From assembly GCF_003992005.1 (NCBI RefSeq), contig NZ_RQVL01000013.1, forward strand, positions 1-63,255: a stretch of 63,255 bases of DNA, in the 5' to 3' direction. Source of the stretch: Veillonella sp. VA139 (GTDB taxonomy: Bacteria > Bacillota > Negativicutes > Veillonellales > Veillonellaceae). Below are positions 7,676 through 16,488 of the stretch, one piece after another (the first letter of the stretch is position 1; every line of letters starts with the position of its first letter). The notes below the pieces were generated by a model. The model saw only the letters and a program-made list of their open reading frames with translations, was not told the DNA's origin and did not search any database. Both the position numbers and the translations under genes were made by a program.

Positions 7676-8122
7676 TTAACCTGCCACTACTTCTACAGTA
7701 ATCTTAGCTGTAATTTCTGGATGCACCCGAATTAATACTTCATGAGTACCCAATGTTTTGATTGGCTCTTTTAAGTCAATTTTCTTTTTATCCACATCAA
7801 CCTTTACTTGCGCTTGCAATGCATCAGAAATATCTTTACCTGTTACGGAACCGAATACACGGCCACCATCACCCATTTTTACAGGGATTGTAACGGATAC
7901 TTTTGATAATTGACTAGCTAATACTGTAGCTTCATCGGAGTCCACTTGTTTTTTATGAGCTTGTGCACCTAATTTCTGTTTTGCATTATTTAAGTTTTGT
8001 GGAGTCCCTTCAAGACCCACACCTTTTTTGATTAATACATTGCGACCATAGGCTTCGGAAACTTCTACGATTTCACCACGTTTACCAACTTTTTTAACAT
8101 CTTCTAATAAAATTACTTTCAT
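7676..8122 (-). CDS. rplI: 50S ribosomal protein L9
   Basis: The 148-residue product has the standard L9 length. The N-terminal RNA-binding domain begins MKVILLEDVKKVGKRGEIVEV and continues with YGRNVLIKKG; a helical linker and the C-terminal domain with GRVFGSVT follow. It binds 23S rRNA at the base of the L1 stalk. Its start overlaps the gdpP stop by four bases, so the two are translationally coupled. Confidence 0.97.
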   Translation of the reverse strand: MKVILLEDVKKVGKRGEIVEVSEAYGRNVLIKKGVGLEGTPQNLNNAKQKLGAQAHKKQVDSDEATVLASQLSKVSVTIPVKMGDGGRVFGSVTGKDISDALQAQVKVDVDKKKIDLKEPIKTLGTHEVLIRVHPEITAKITVEVVAG

Positions 8123-10143
8123 GATAATTCCTCCTTACCTTCTCTTTGTAATTCTGTCATATGGGATAGGGCCACTTCAGTCACCCATTGGCGTGCCTCT
8201 TTCATAGACATATTGTAAATTTGAGACCCCGCCACGGTACGATGGCCCCCGCCACCGACAGCTTCCATAATTAATTGTACATTCAATTTGCCTTGTGACC
8301 TAGCACTGACCCCAATACCCCCATCTGGCAGTACATAGAATACGAAACTTGCTTCGACCCCCTCTAAGGTAATCAATTTATCCCCCGTTTGAGCCGCAAT
8401 CACTGTAGCATTCTTCGCATCTTCTGGGGCTTCTGTGAAAGCCATATGAGAAATTTCTTCCGCAGATGCTAGCATAGCAGATCGCAAGCGCATGCCTTCA
8501 AAACTATCCATAAATAGATGCCGCACCAAGGATACATCTGCTCCTGATCGACGCAAGAATGATGCCGCCTCAAAGGTACGCGCTCCTGTTTGGACTACGA
8601 AATTTTTCGTATCTACTACAATACCCGCATACAATCCACTGGCTTCAATATCTTTGATTATCACATGTTGTGGAAAATACTGAATTAATTCTGTCACCAG
8701 CTCACTCGTAGATGACGTTGATGTTTCTAAATACGTCAACAATGGAGATTCAATAAAGTCCGACCCCCGTCTATGATGATCAATGACCACACGGCGAGAA
8801 GCCTTTTTCAATGCCGATGGAGCCGCTACCATTTCAGATCGATGCACATCTGTAACAATCACAACTGTATTGTCTGTCACAAATTGTGTAGCTTCTTCTT
8901 CGTCAATAATAAGTCCTTGAAAATCTGAATGATCCACCAAGACCTCTACTAGTTTACGGACTGCCGTAGGATGGGAACTCAAGGCAATATGAACTGGCTT
9001 TTTAAGTGCTCTTGCCATCGCTGCTACCCCTGCGGAAGCACCAATGCTATCATAATCCTCTCGATCATGACCCATCACAAGGACACGATCAGAATCTAGC
9101 ATAATCTCATGCAATGCATGGGATACAACCCTAGCACGAACACGAGTATTTTTTTCATTTCCCGAAGTTTTACCCCCGAAGAATTTAACATCTTCTCCAT
9201 AATAGACGCAAACTTGGTCTCCTCCACGTCCTAAGGCAATTTCCAAAGCTGCCTTCGCCTTTTCACCTTGCACTTTCACCGTATCTTCTGTTAAAGCAAT
9301 CCCCATACTAATGGTTGGTGGGATATGTTTAGACGTAGTTAATGCCCGAATTTTATCTAATAAGCTAAATTTCGAATCCATCATGTGCAACATAGCCGCC
9401 TTACTAATGCTAAAAGTATACGTATCTTCTGTGGCATTGCGAATAAATCCATCATGCTTATCAATTTCCGTTACAATCAAGCGGTTCATATCGGACCACA
9501 ATTGCGTGTATTCAATATCGCTCAAACCTGATCGCAAATCTTCAATATTATCCATAGTAATGAAGCCAAGAGCTGGCACCATGGAAATGGCTTTATGTTT
9601 TTCTATTTCAATCTCTGTAATATCATCGAAATAGAATGCCATATAGGATTCTAACTCATCGCTACTCACATCGGAATAGTTAGACTTTGGCGCCACTAAT
9701 GTTTTGTAGAGTACACGATAATACTTTCCATCGATTTCCTCGCGAAAGAATCCAGATTTACCCCAATATTTATCAATTCGCAAGGTAGGAATAAATCCAC
9801 TTAATTTCATTGTTTTATCGGGATCCCTTGGTAGCCAATCTCTAAATACGCTATTACTCCAACAGATCACATTGTGTTCATCGATGATGACAATGCCTAC
9901 CGGCAAGTTTTGTAGCGCAAAGGTCGATGCCTGCGTAATCCCTTTTGCCATACAGTCAAATTGAGCTTTTCTAAAATGTCGTCCTCTTCGAATGGTACGT
10001 CCCACGTACAAGTACGCAGCAAATACCACTATACAAGCCAACATGGCTAGTTGCCAATTCAAATAGAAAATAATACCTAATAAGATAAGAATGAGAACGG
10101 CAGCAGTAATTTCAATAGAACTGTATTCAGTTTGTATATCCAT
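8119..10143 (-). CDS. gdpP: Cyclic-di-AMP phosphodiesterase GdpP (DHH family)
   Basis: The product has about 674 residues from the ATG at 10143 (AGAGGATG upstream). The order is typical of GdpP: two N-terminal membrane helices (about 10-55), a PAS-like domain, a degenerate GGDEF domain (about 165-300), then DHH and DHHA1 phosphoesterase domains. Visible metal-binding motifs are GHDREDYDS, DVHRSE and IDHHRRG; the DHHA1 signature GGGGHRTVAG is near the C-terminus. It hydrolyses c-di-AMP at the membrane and so affects osmotic and cell wall balance. It lies 16 bp after a DUF2232 gene and overlaps rplI, forming one operon. Confidence 0.94.
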   Translation of the reverse strand: MDIQTEYSSIEITAAVLILILLGIIFYLNWQLAMLACIVVFAAYLYVGRTIRRGRHFRKAQFDCMAKGITQASTFALQNLPVGIVIIDEHNVICWSNSVFRDWLPRDPDKTMKLSGFIPTLRIDKYWGKSGFFREEIDGKYYRVLYKTLVAPKSNYSDVSSDELESYMAFYFDDITEIEIEKHKAISMVPALGFITMDNIEDLRSGLSDIEYTQLWSDMNRLIVTEIDKHDGFIRNATEDTYTFSISKAAMLHMMDSKFSLLDKIRALTTSKHIPPTISMGIALTEDTVKVQGEKAKAALEIALGRGGDQVCVYYGEDVKFFGGKTSGNEKNTRVRARVVSHALHEIMLDSDRVLVMGHDREDYDSIGASAGVAAMARALKKPVHIALSSHPTAVRKLVEVLVDHSDFQGLIIDEEEATQFVTDNTVVIVTDVHRSEMVAAPSALKKASRRVVIDHHRRGSDFIESPLLTYLETSTSSTSELVTELIQYFPQHVIIKDIEASGLYAGIVVDTKNFVVQTGARTFEAASFLRRSGADVSLVRHLFMDSFEGMRLRSAMLASAEEISHMAFTEAPEDAKNATVIAAQTGDKLITLEGVEASFVFYVLPDGGIGVSARSQGKLNVQLIMEAVGGGGHRTVAGSQIYNMSMKEARQWVTEVALSHMTELQREGKEELS

Positions 10144-10159
10144 ACTACATCCTCTAATT

Positions 10160-11107
10160 TCACTCACTTCGTCTGCCCCATCGTTCCTCTATGTGCAAGA
10201 ATACATCCAAGGCCCCTAATATAGCGGCAGACTGTGACATCATAATAAATACACCTAGTACAATCCACGGTACAAACTTCGGTGGATGATAACTTTTACT
10301 AATACGCCAAGCACAAGATATGCCTCGTATAAATAGCATTATACCACCTAAGTACATCAAATTATAGCCTGCATATTCAAGGAGTGGAATATATTGTTTC
10401 ACAAAATAGAAAATGAGCCCCACTAAAAAGATATGCAATGCCCAATCCGGTACACGCCAATCTTTGATGGTCGGCATTTCAGGAATATGGTAGGTACCAA
10501 TACGACTGAGCACAATATAGGTGAGGCGATTGATAATATAAGAAATAGCCACTCCTGCGCAAAATAAACCGGCAATCAGCACTTTTTTCATCATATCAAT
10601 TTGATTTTCCAAGGCAGTCATCGCTGTCGACACCTGTTCCTCTGAAAGACCTTGTTGCACATACATATCTTGCATGGATACTGTGATTTGTTCTTCCAAA
10701 GATGACCACATCTCTATAGGACTTACCTGCATCACCAAGGCGGATGCCCAAAACTGAACGACTACTGCTAGCATTAATACCACAGCAGGAATCATCAACA
10801 GTTTAGAAATAGACCAGTATTTGCGTAACCCATAACCGATGAACATACCAATCACACCGAAAACTCCCCCTTCTACTAGGGCTGTCAAAGGTCCTAATAA
10901 AAAGGCAATAGCGGCAATCGCTGATACAACAGATAATAGACTCCAACGAAAGCCATGCCGTACACCTACGATAGCAATCGTCATTGGCACAAAAATAGAT
11001 CCAAAAAATCCAAGCATAGGTACACTGAGACCTATCATGGCAAAGACAATCATAAATGCCGTTAAGATACCAGACTCTACGACAGATTTTGTACTTGTTT
11101 GATTCAT
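10160..11107 (-). CDS. DUF2232 (YybS-like) membrane protein
   Basis: The product has 315 residues with about eight hydrophobic segments; the N-terminal half resembles ECF-transporter S components (repeated short Ala/Gly-rich helices such as VVSAIAAIAFLLGPLTALVEGG). Its place directly before gdpP and rplI is the conserved position of YybS in Firmicutes. The molecular function is not known to me. Confidence 0.8.
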   Translation of the reverse strand: MNQTSTKSVVESGILTAFMIVFAMIGLSVPMLGFFGSIFVPMTIAIVGVRHGFRWSLLSVVSAIAAIAFLLGPLTALVEGGVFGVIGMFIGYGLRKYWSISKLLMIPAVVLMLAVVVQFWASALVMQVSPIEMWSSLEEQITVSMQDMYVQQGLSEEQVSTAMTALENQIDMMKKVLIAGLFCAGVAISYIINRLTYIVLSRIGTYHIPEMPTIKDWRVPDWALHIFLVGLIFYFVKQYIPLLEYAGYNLMYLGGIMLFIRGISCAWRISKSYHPPKFVPWIVLGVFIMMSQSAAILGALDVFLHIEERWGRRSE

Positions 11108-11171
11108 ATACTAACTCCACACTATGCTACCTTACCTAGGTGCATAGTTCTATGTCAATACAATAAATAGA

Positions 11172-11200
11172 CATATGACTTTCGTCATATGCCTATTATA
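11172..11200 (-). promoter_or_regulatory. Promoter of the DUF2232-gdpP-rplI operon overlapping a hairpin
   Basis: On the minus strand an extended -10 (TGATATAAT, core at 11195-11200) follows TTCAAG at 17 bp. Just downstream, CATATGAC pairs perfectly with GTCATATG (11172-11191) around a TTTC loop. The hairpin lies 18 bp after the RNase J stop and may terminate that transcript or cap the new one. Confidence 0.5.
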
Positions 11201-11209
11201 TCACATTCT

Positions 11210-13129
11210 TTATACGTCTTGAATGATTGGTAGAATCATTGGACGACGACGTGTTTTTTCATAGAAGAATTTACCTAATGTATCACGCACCACAGTTTTG
11301 ATGGTTGTCCAATCTTTGATATGATCCATTTCACATCTCTCTACTGCTGCATCTACTCGACGTTGCGCTTCCCTCAGCAATTCTTCTGCATCACGTACAT
11401 ACACAAAGCCACGGGATAGCATATCTGGACCCGCTACAATCGTACCAGACGCACGGTCCATAGCCATCACAACTACAACCATGCCTTCTTGCGCTAATTG
11501 TTGACGGTCACGGATAACGATATTACCTACATCGCCTACACCTAATCCATCCACAAAGACCTTACCAGCTGGCACACGACCTGCTAAACGACCTGTACGA
11601 GTAGTAAACTCAAAAATTTGTCCATTATCGCCTACCAAGACATTGCTAGGTTTTACAATCCCCATGGATACAGCCAGCTCACCATGTTTTTTCAACATCC
11701 GATATTCCCCATGTACAGGAATAAAGAACTTAGGTCGTACTAGGTTAAGCATAGTTTTTAAATCTTCTTGGCTACCATGACCAGATACGTGAATACCACG
11801 ATCCTTGCCATAGACTACATGAGCGCCTTGGCGCAATAAGTTATCGATAGTACGTCCTACGGCCGCTTCATTACCAGGAATTGGTGTGGCAGAGATAATC
11901 ACTGTATCATTAGGTGTAATCTCTACGGTGCGATGATTGTTCGTAGACATACGAGATAGACCTGCCATTGGTTCTCCTTGAGACCCTGTTGTTAAGATCA
12001 TAATCTCATCGGCACGATAGCGATTCATTTCATCATCACCGATGATCATTCCTTCTGGCACTGTTAAGTAACCACGTTCTTGAGCGATTTCTGTCACATT
12101 TACCATGGAACGACCCAATACTACTACTTTACGTTTTGTGGCTACCGCTGCATCAATAGCTTGTTGCAAACGGGACACATTGGATGCGAAAGTTGCCAAG
12201 ATGACACGACCTGTTGCTTCTGCTACGGCACGCATAATCGCTGGTCCTACTGTACTTTCAGAAGGCGTAAATCCTGGTTTTTCCACATTGGTGGAGTCAG
12301 ACATCAACGCCAATACCCCTTTGTTACCAAGTTCTGCAAATTTATGAACGTCCATCAATTTACCATCTACTGGAGTTTGATCCACTTTAAAGTCCCCTGT
12401 ATGCACCACTGTGCCTACTGGTGTTTCTACGAAGATAGCACATGCATCTGGAATAGAATGGTTTGTTTGGATAAAACCCACTTTAAAACAACCAATTTTA
12501 AATTCATCACCAGCTTGTACCACTTGTAATTTTTTAGCTTTTACGTGATGTTCTTTTAATTTGCCTTCTATCAAGCCACATACTAAGTTTGTGGCATACA
12601 CAGGTACGTTCACTTCTTTTAATAAGTACGCCAAGGAACCAATATGGTCTTCATGACCATGAGTAATCACCACAGCACGTACTTTGTCTTTATGCTCGAT
12701 TAAATAGCTCATGTCAGGGATAACGATATCCACCCCTAACATATCATTTTCTGGGAATGCTAGGCCCGCATCCAACACCACAATATCATCGCCATATTGG
12801 AAGATGGTCATATTTTTACCAATCTCACCAAGACCACCTAATGGAATGATTTGTAATTTATCTTTTCGCACATGTGGACGTGTTGTTTGTTCATGCTTTT
12901 CCACTGTTGTATTTGTTCGTTGTGGACGACGCGCCCCACGATTAGATTGGCGACGTTCTCCATTGTCCTCTTGTGGACGTGGACGACCAGTACGTTCTCC
13001 CTCTGCTTTCACAGTGGTACGACGATTTTGACCCGTCGTACGACGTGTACGTGTTGTGGAACGTGGTCGTTGTTCCGTAGCTTCACCTGTTGGAGAAGCT
13101 ACCATTGTTCTTTCTTCTTTTGTATTCAA
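11210..13129 (-). CDS. rnjA: Ribonuclease J with a long basic N-terminal extension
   Basis: The product has 639 residues against about 555 for usual RNase J. Residues 1-88 are a low-complexity extension rich in Arg, Thr and Gln (for example RSTTRTRRTTGQNRRT). The metallo-beta-lactamase domain starts at about 91 (KLQIIPLGGLGEIGKN), with the metal-binding THGHEDHIG motif at 156-164, followed by the beta-CASP and C-terminal domains (ending RRRPMILPIIQDV). It is a 5'-3' exonuclease and endonuclease in mRNA decay and rRNA maturation. The start is supported by AGGAGG nine bases upstream. The extension may bind RNA or partners (inference). Confidence 0.95.
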   Translation of the reverse strand: MNTKEERTMVASPTGEATEQRPRSTTRTRRTTGQNRRTTVKAEGERTGRPRPQEDNGERRQSNRGARRPQRTNTTVEKHEQTTRPHVRKDKLQIIPLGGLGEIGKNMTIFQYGDDIVVLDAGLAFPENDMLGVDIVIPDMSYLIEHKDKVRAVVITHGHEDHIGSLAYLLKEVNVPVYATNLVCGLIEGKLKEHHVKAKKLQVVQAGDEFKIGCFKVGFIQTNHSIPDACAIFVETPVGTVVHTGDFKVDQTPVDGKLMDVHKFAELGNKGVLALMSDSTNVEKPGFTPSESTVGPAIMRAVAEATGRVILATFASNVSRLQQAIDAAVATKRKVVVLGRSMVNVTEIAQERGYLTVPEGMIIGDDEMNRYRADEIMILTTGSQGEPMAGLSRMSTNNHRTVEITPNDTVIISATPIPGNEAAVGRTIDNLLRQGAHVVYGKDRGIHVSGHGSQEDLKTMLNLVRPKFFIPVHGEYRMLKKHGELAVSMGIVKPSNVLVGDNGQIFEFTTRTGRLAGRVPAGKVFVDGLGVGDVGNIVIRDRQQLAQEGMVVVVMAMDRASGTIVAGPDMLSRGFVYVRDAEELLREAQRRVDAAVERCEMDHIKDWTTIKTVVRDTLGKFFYEKTRRRPMILPIIQDV

Positions 13130-13481
13130 AATTTCCTCCTACAGGACTATAGTCGTACTGTCTATACATACTACCATAGTCCAAGACTATATAATCCCAT
13201 CCTCAGATGGTTGAGCATGTATCGGCATGTAAGCACAAATAAGTATCTATTTCTGTTCCTATTCATACAGCAAAACACTGTGAGAAACCTTTCTCACTAT
13301 CTATGTCACATTCTTCTACACAGCAAAGCATATACCCGCTATACATACTTCTACTGTGAAACATTTGGGAACCTATAAGGTTCATAAGCCGATCAAAATA
13401 ATTACTTTCATTATACTATAGAAATTCCACCCTAAGCAACTAAGGGGACACTCCCTAATCCATAAAATTTGCAATTGAATA
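13130..13481. other. Intergenic region between rnjA and the biotin operon
   Basis: No gene is seen. It contains the leader of rnjA, which includes a perfect palindrome GTGAGAAACC/TTTCTCAC core at 13280-13297 and a weaker hairpin near 13197-13212. RNase J mRNAs are often autoregulated, so the structures may matter, but nothing in the sequence proves it. Confidence 0.4.
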
Positions 13482-13543
13482 TTGCACTAACTGCAATTGC
13501 GTTTTATAATGTAAACGAAGTAAGGTTTTTGAAAGTTTACAAT
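13482..13543 (+). promoter_or_regulatory. Biotin operon promoter with a BirA-type operator
   Basis: A -35 box TTGCAC (13482-13487) and a -10 box TATAAT (13505-13510) are separated by exactly 17 bp. The inverted half-sites TGTAAAC (13510-13516) and GTTTACA (13535-13541) follow, 18 bp apart. This agrees with the known BirA operator form TTGTAAACC-N(14-16)-GGTTTACAA. The operator begins on the last base of the -10 box, so bound BirA would block initiation. A good site AGGAGG (13544-13549) precedes the first gene. Confidence 0.85.
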
Positions 13544-13557
13544 AGGAGGTCGCGAGA

Positions 13558-14052
13558 ATGAGAAATGTAAGTATTCACACAGTTGCAGAAATCGGTATCT
13601 TAACAGCGATGATGACAATTTTAGGTGGCATCAAGATTCCCAACTTAATTCCAGGTGTAGAATTCCAATTATCTGCTCCTTTGGCGGTAGCGATTTGTGC
13701 TGCCTTTGGGTTCCGCAAATACATCATCTGCGGTTGTCTTTCTAGTTTGATTGGTCTTGTATTGGGCACGCAAAACTTGCTAAATGTTGCCATTGCCATG
13801 CAATTCCGCCTCATCGTAGGTCTTATCTTATGGATTGGTAAAAACCGCATGTGGTCCATTCTTATCTCTGGTCCTATTGCATCTGCTATTGCCCGTATCA
13901 CCATTGGTTTATCCTTTGGCAAAATGGTCATTCCTATGCTTGTGATGGCAGTGCCTGGCATGATTTTCACAGTCATTGTAAGTCCTATCTTCTACAGCAT
14001 CTTACACCGACTACCTCATTTGGCTACGACTTTGAAAGTAAAACAAGGTTAG
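13558..14052 (+). CDS. Small membrane protein heading the biotin operon; putative pimelate or biotin-precursor transporter
   Basis: The product has 164 residues and is mostly hydrophobic, with five or six predicted helices (for example around 8-25, 36-75, 78-95, 102-120, 128-150). It resembles the compact S components of ECF transporters in size and in its Ala/Gly-rich helices, but lacks features that would let me call it BioY. It is the first gene under a BirA-type operator and lies 6 bp before bioW, whose substrate is free pimelate. Uptake of pimelate is therefore an attractive role (inference). It could also be a divergent biotin importer. Confidence 0.6.
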   Translation: MRNVSIHTVAEIGILTAMMTILGGIKIPNLIPGVEFQLSAPLAVAICAAFGFRKYIICGCLSSLIGLVLGTQNLLNVAIAMQFRLIVGLILWIGKNRMWSILISGPIASAIARITIGLSFGKMVIPMLVMAVPGMIFTVIVSPIFYSILHRLPHLATTLKVKQG

Positions 14053-14058
14053 TCTCTT

Positions 14059-14814
14059 ATGGTCTACAGCATTCGCATGCGCGCTGCTAAGGGCGGGCCT
14101 CACGAACAAGGAGGTTCTCATATTTCTGGAGCTGAACGTCTCGTTTCTCTAGAGTCCTTATCACGCATTTCAGAAGAATTTTTACAACGAGCTTTGCAGC
14201 ACAGCAAAGGTCGTCCAGATTTTATCAATTTACAAATTGATGAGATTCCTGACGAATCCATCATGAAAGTCCCTGCTCTCACGGTGGCTACTACAGAATC
14301 AGAAACAATCGAGGAATCTCATCGAGTAGCTACCCAACTATTGCAACAAGCGCAGATTCACGAACAGGCGATTCTAACTGCTTTTACAAAACTCAGCGAA
14401 AATACAGAAACTGTGAGTGGTGCTTGGCTCGTCAATGCTACTACTGGTGAGGTGTATCCCCAAACAGTACGGGTATCCCGTATGGATGCCGAATCAGATG
14501 CAGACATACACCACCATTTGCAATATTATGGCTGTTCTTCCATCCATTCTAGGGAGGCTCTCATCCTAGCAAGCAAGGTCCTCGCATCGCCTTACATACT
14601 AGGTGAACTGTGTTGGTCCGATGATCCAGAGTATACGACGGGCTATGTGTCCTATGGCACTACCTACCATCGGTTAAGCCCTATGAAAGTCTATGGTAGT
14701 CCCATCGGTGGTCGGGCCTTCTTTATTACTGACGATGCACCGATAGAAGAAGTAATACAGTATTTTACATCCACTCCTACGTGGGTCACAACGAAAGGGA
14801 TTCACCATGTTTAA
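14059..14814 (+). CDS. bioW: 6-carboxyhexanoate-CoA ligase (pimeloyl-CoA synthetase)
   Basis: The product has 251 residues, the usual BioW size. The start MVYSIRMRAAKGG and the following HISGAERLV block match the N-terminal ATP/substrate region of BioW. It activates pimelate to pimeloyl-CoA at the cost of ATP, the first committed step of the Bacillus-type biotin pathway. It overlaps bioF by eight bases and follows the operator-linked membrane protein, so all three genes form one operon. bioA, bioD and bioB are not in this window. Confidence 0.9.
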   Translation: MVYSIRMRAAKGGPHEQGGSHISGAERLVSLESLSRISEEFLQRALQHSKGRPDFINLQIDEIPDESIMKVPALTVATTESETIEESHRVATQLLQQAQIHEQAILTAFTKLSENTETVSGAWLVNATTGEVYPQTVRVSRMDAESDADIHHHLQYYGCSSIHSREALILASKVLASPYILGELCWSDDPEYTTGYVSYGTTYHRLSPMKVYGSPIGGRAFFITDDAPIEEVIQYFTSTPTWVTTKGIHHV

Positions 14815-15961
14815 TCGATACTCCGAAGCCTTAGTCAAGCGCCAAGAGGAATCACAATTTCGTTCTCCTCGTACCTATACTCCTATCGATGCTACTCATG
14901 TTATGTATGAAGGTTCCACCTATCTGATGATGGCATCAAATAATTACCTAGGCTTAACCCATCATCCCCACGTGAAAGATCGAGCCTTACATGCCATCCA
15001 ACACTATGGTACTGGTTCTGGTGGCGCTCGCCTTACCTCTGGTTCTTTCCCTTTGTTTCAAGAGTTAGAGCATTGCTTAGCAGAGTGGAAAGACTGTGAA
15101 AAGGCACTCACTTTCACAGCTGGATTTATGGCAAACCTTGGAACAATCTCTGCCCTAGTTCATAAAGGAGATATTATTTTTAGTGATGAATTGAATCACG
15201 CTAGCCTCATCGACGGCTGTCGTCTCAGTGGCGCTAAAGTACAAGTCTACCCTCACAAAGATGTGCAAACCCTTGAGACATTACTCGCTCAATCTAAGCA
15301 CTATGGCATGCGTTTCATCATCACTGATGGGGTGTTCAGCATGGATGGGGATATAGCCACCTTACCAGAACTACTAGATCTAGCTAAGCGCTACGATGCT
15401 CTTCTCATCGTAGATGATGCTCATGCTACTGGCGTCATTGGTGAGGGTCGTGGCACTGCCCATCACTTTCACTGTGAAAGCCCACGCATCATCACCACCG
15501 GCACTATGAGTAAAGCCTTAGGGTCCATCGGTGGATACGTCTGCGGTTCTGGCACTGTTATCGATTACATTATCAATCACAGTCGTCCCTTTATCTTTGC
15601 CACCGCTTTGTCCCCTGCTGACATTGGGGCGAGCATCGGAGCCCTAGAAGTATTAGCAGAGGAACCTAGTGTATATCAAAACCTGCGAAGCAATACAGAA
15701 TATATGCACAAAGCCTTGCAATCACTAGGAATCCCCAGCAGCGATGATACACCTATCTTCCCAATCATCATTGGTTCCAACGAAGATACCCTACAAGCTA
15801 GCCAATATTGTGAAGAACATGGCATCATCCTCAGCGCCATTCGACCACCAACAGTCCCTGTCAACACAGGACGATTGCGCTTAACCGTCACCGCTGCACA
15901 CACAGAAGAAGAATTAGACAAGGTCATCCATGTATTAAAAAAATACCAACACATAAAGTAA
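14807..15961 (+). CDS. bioF: 8-amino-7-oxononanoate synthase
   Basis: The product has 384 residues, standard for this alpha-oxoamine synthase. It contains NNYLGLTHHP near the start, the PLP-binding DDAHATGVIGEGRGT (about 204-218), and TGTMSKALGSIGGY (about 233-246) with the Schiff-base lysine. It condenses pimeloyl-CoA with L-alanine to form the biotin precursor KAPA. BioW directly supplies its substrate. Confidence 0.94.
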   Translation: MFNRYSEALVKRQEESQFRSPRTYTPIDATHVMYEGSTYLMMASNNYLGLTHHPHVKDRALHAIQHYGTGSGGARLTSGSFPLFQELEHCLAEWKDCEKALTFTAGFMANLGTISALVHKGDIIFSDELNHASLIDGCRLSGAKVQVYPHKDVQTLETLLAQSKHYGMRFIITDGVFSMDGDIATLPELLDLAKRYDALLIVDDAHATGVIGEGRGTAHHFHCESPRIITTGTMSKALGSIGGYVCGSGTVIDYIINHSRPFIFATALSPADIGASIGALEVLAEEPSVYQNLRSNTEYMHKALQSLGIPSSDDTPIFPIIIGSNEDTLQASQYCEEHGIILSAIRPPTVPVNTGRLRLTVTAAHTEEELDKVIHVLKKYQHIK

Positions 15962-16055
15962 TCTAACGAAAAAACCTGCATGGAACACTTGACAAAGATG
16001 ACGATGACTTATCTAAAAAACTAGACCACTTACAAAATATACCACAACATACAAA

Positions 16056-16091
16056 AGAGGAAAGTTGATCTAACAGAATCAACTTTCCTCT
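16056..16091. repeat. Dispersed intergenic hairpin, copy 1 (after bioF)
   Basis: GAGGAAAGTTGAT pairs perfectly with ATCAACTTTCCTC around an 8-nt loop, followed by TATTTTTA on the plus strand. It probably terminates the biotin operon. Copies with the same stem lie at 40556, 43108 and 46326. Confidence 0.8.
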
Positions 16092-16132
16092 ATTTTTATG
16101 CATGTAATAAACAAAATGTTCCCCGCCAATAA

Positions 16133-16487
16133 AAGCCGTAGTAATTACTAAAAACATCAGCTTGGACCGTTTTTAAAGCCGTCAGATTTTCAACCCCATA
16201 AACACCGCAAAAAAGCCGTAGTCCCCAAAAATGTTCATCGAAAATGCACATTGGAAACTAACTTCCACCAAAAACACCGCCAAGAAAAGCCGTAGTGCTT
16301 ACTAAAAACCATCAGCATAGACCGTTTTTAAAGCAGTCAGATTTTCAATCCCCATAAACACCGTAAGAAAAGCCGTAGTGCTTACTGAAAACTTTCGCGT
16401 AGGGCAGTTTTCAGAAGCGCTGCGGCTTTTCTACTTTTCAGAAGCGCTGCGGCTTTTCGTCTTTTCAGAAGCACCACGGCTTTTCAC
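16133..16487. repeat. Cluster of REP-like palindromes
   Basis: This holds no gene. It holds related arms of the type AAAAGCCGTAGTGCTTACT...AAAAC. The best copy (16371-16435) pairs GAAAAGCCGTAGTGCTTACTG with a nearly complementary right arm, CAGAAGCGCTGCGGCTTTTC, over a stem of about 26 bp. Two degenerate copies start near 16133 and 16285, and the right arm alone is repeated twice more at 16436-16487. A diverged copy lies at 30533-30590. Confidence 0.7.
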
Positions 16488-16488
16488 T

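Noticed and set aside
12080-12529. A 149-codon frame antisense to RNase J
   Set aside because: It lies fully inside the conserved RNase J gene, is rich in Cys, His and Tyr as antisense shadows often are, and has no promoter or ribosome site.
16133-16487. The palindrome cluster considered as a CRISPR array
   Set aside because: Units are long imperfect hairpins of unequal size without unique spacers of constant length, and no cas genes are nearby.
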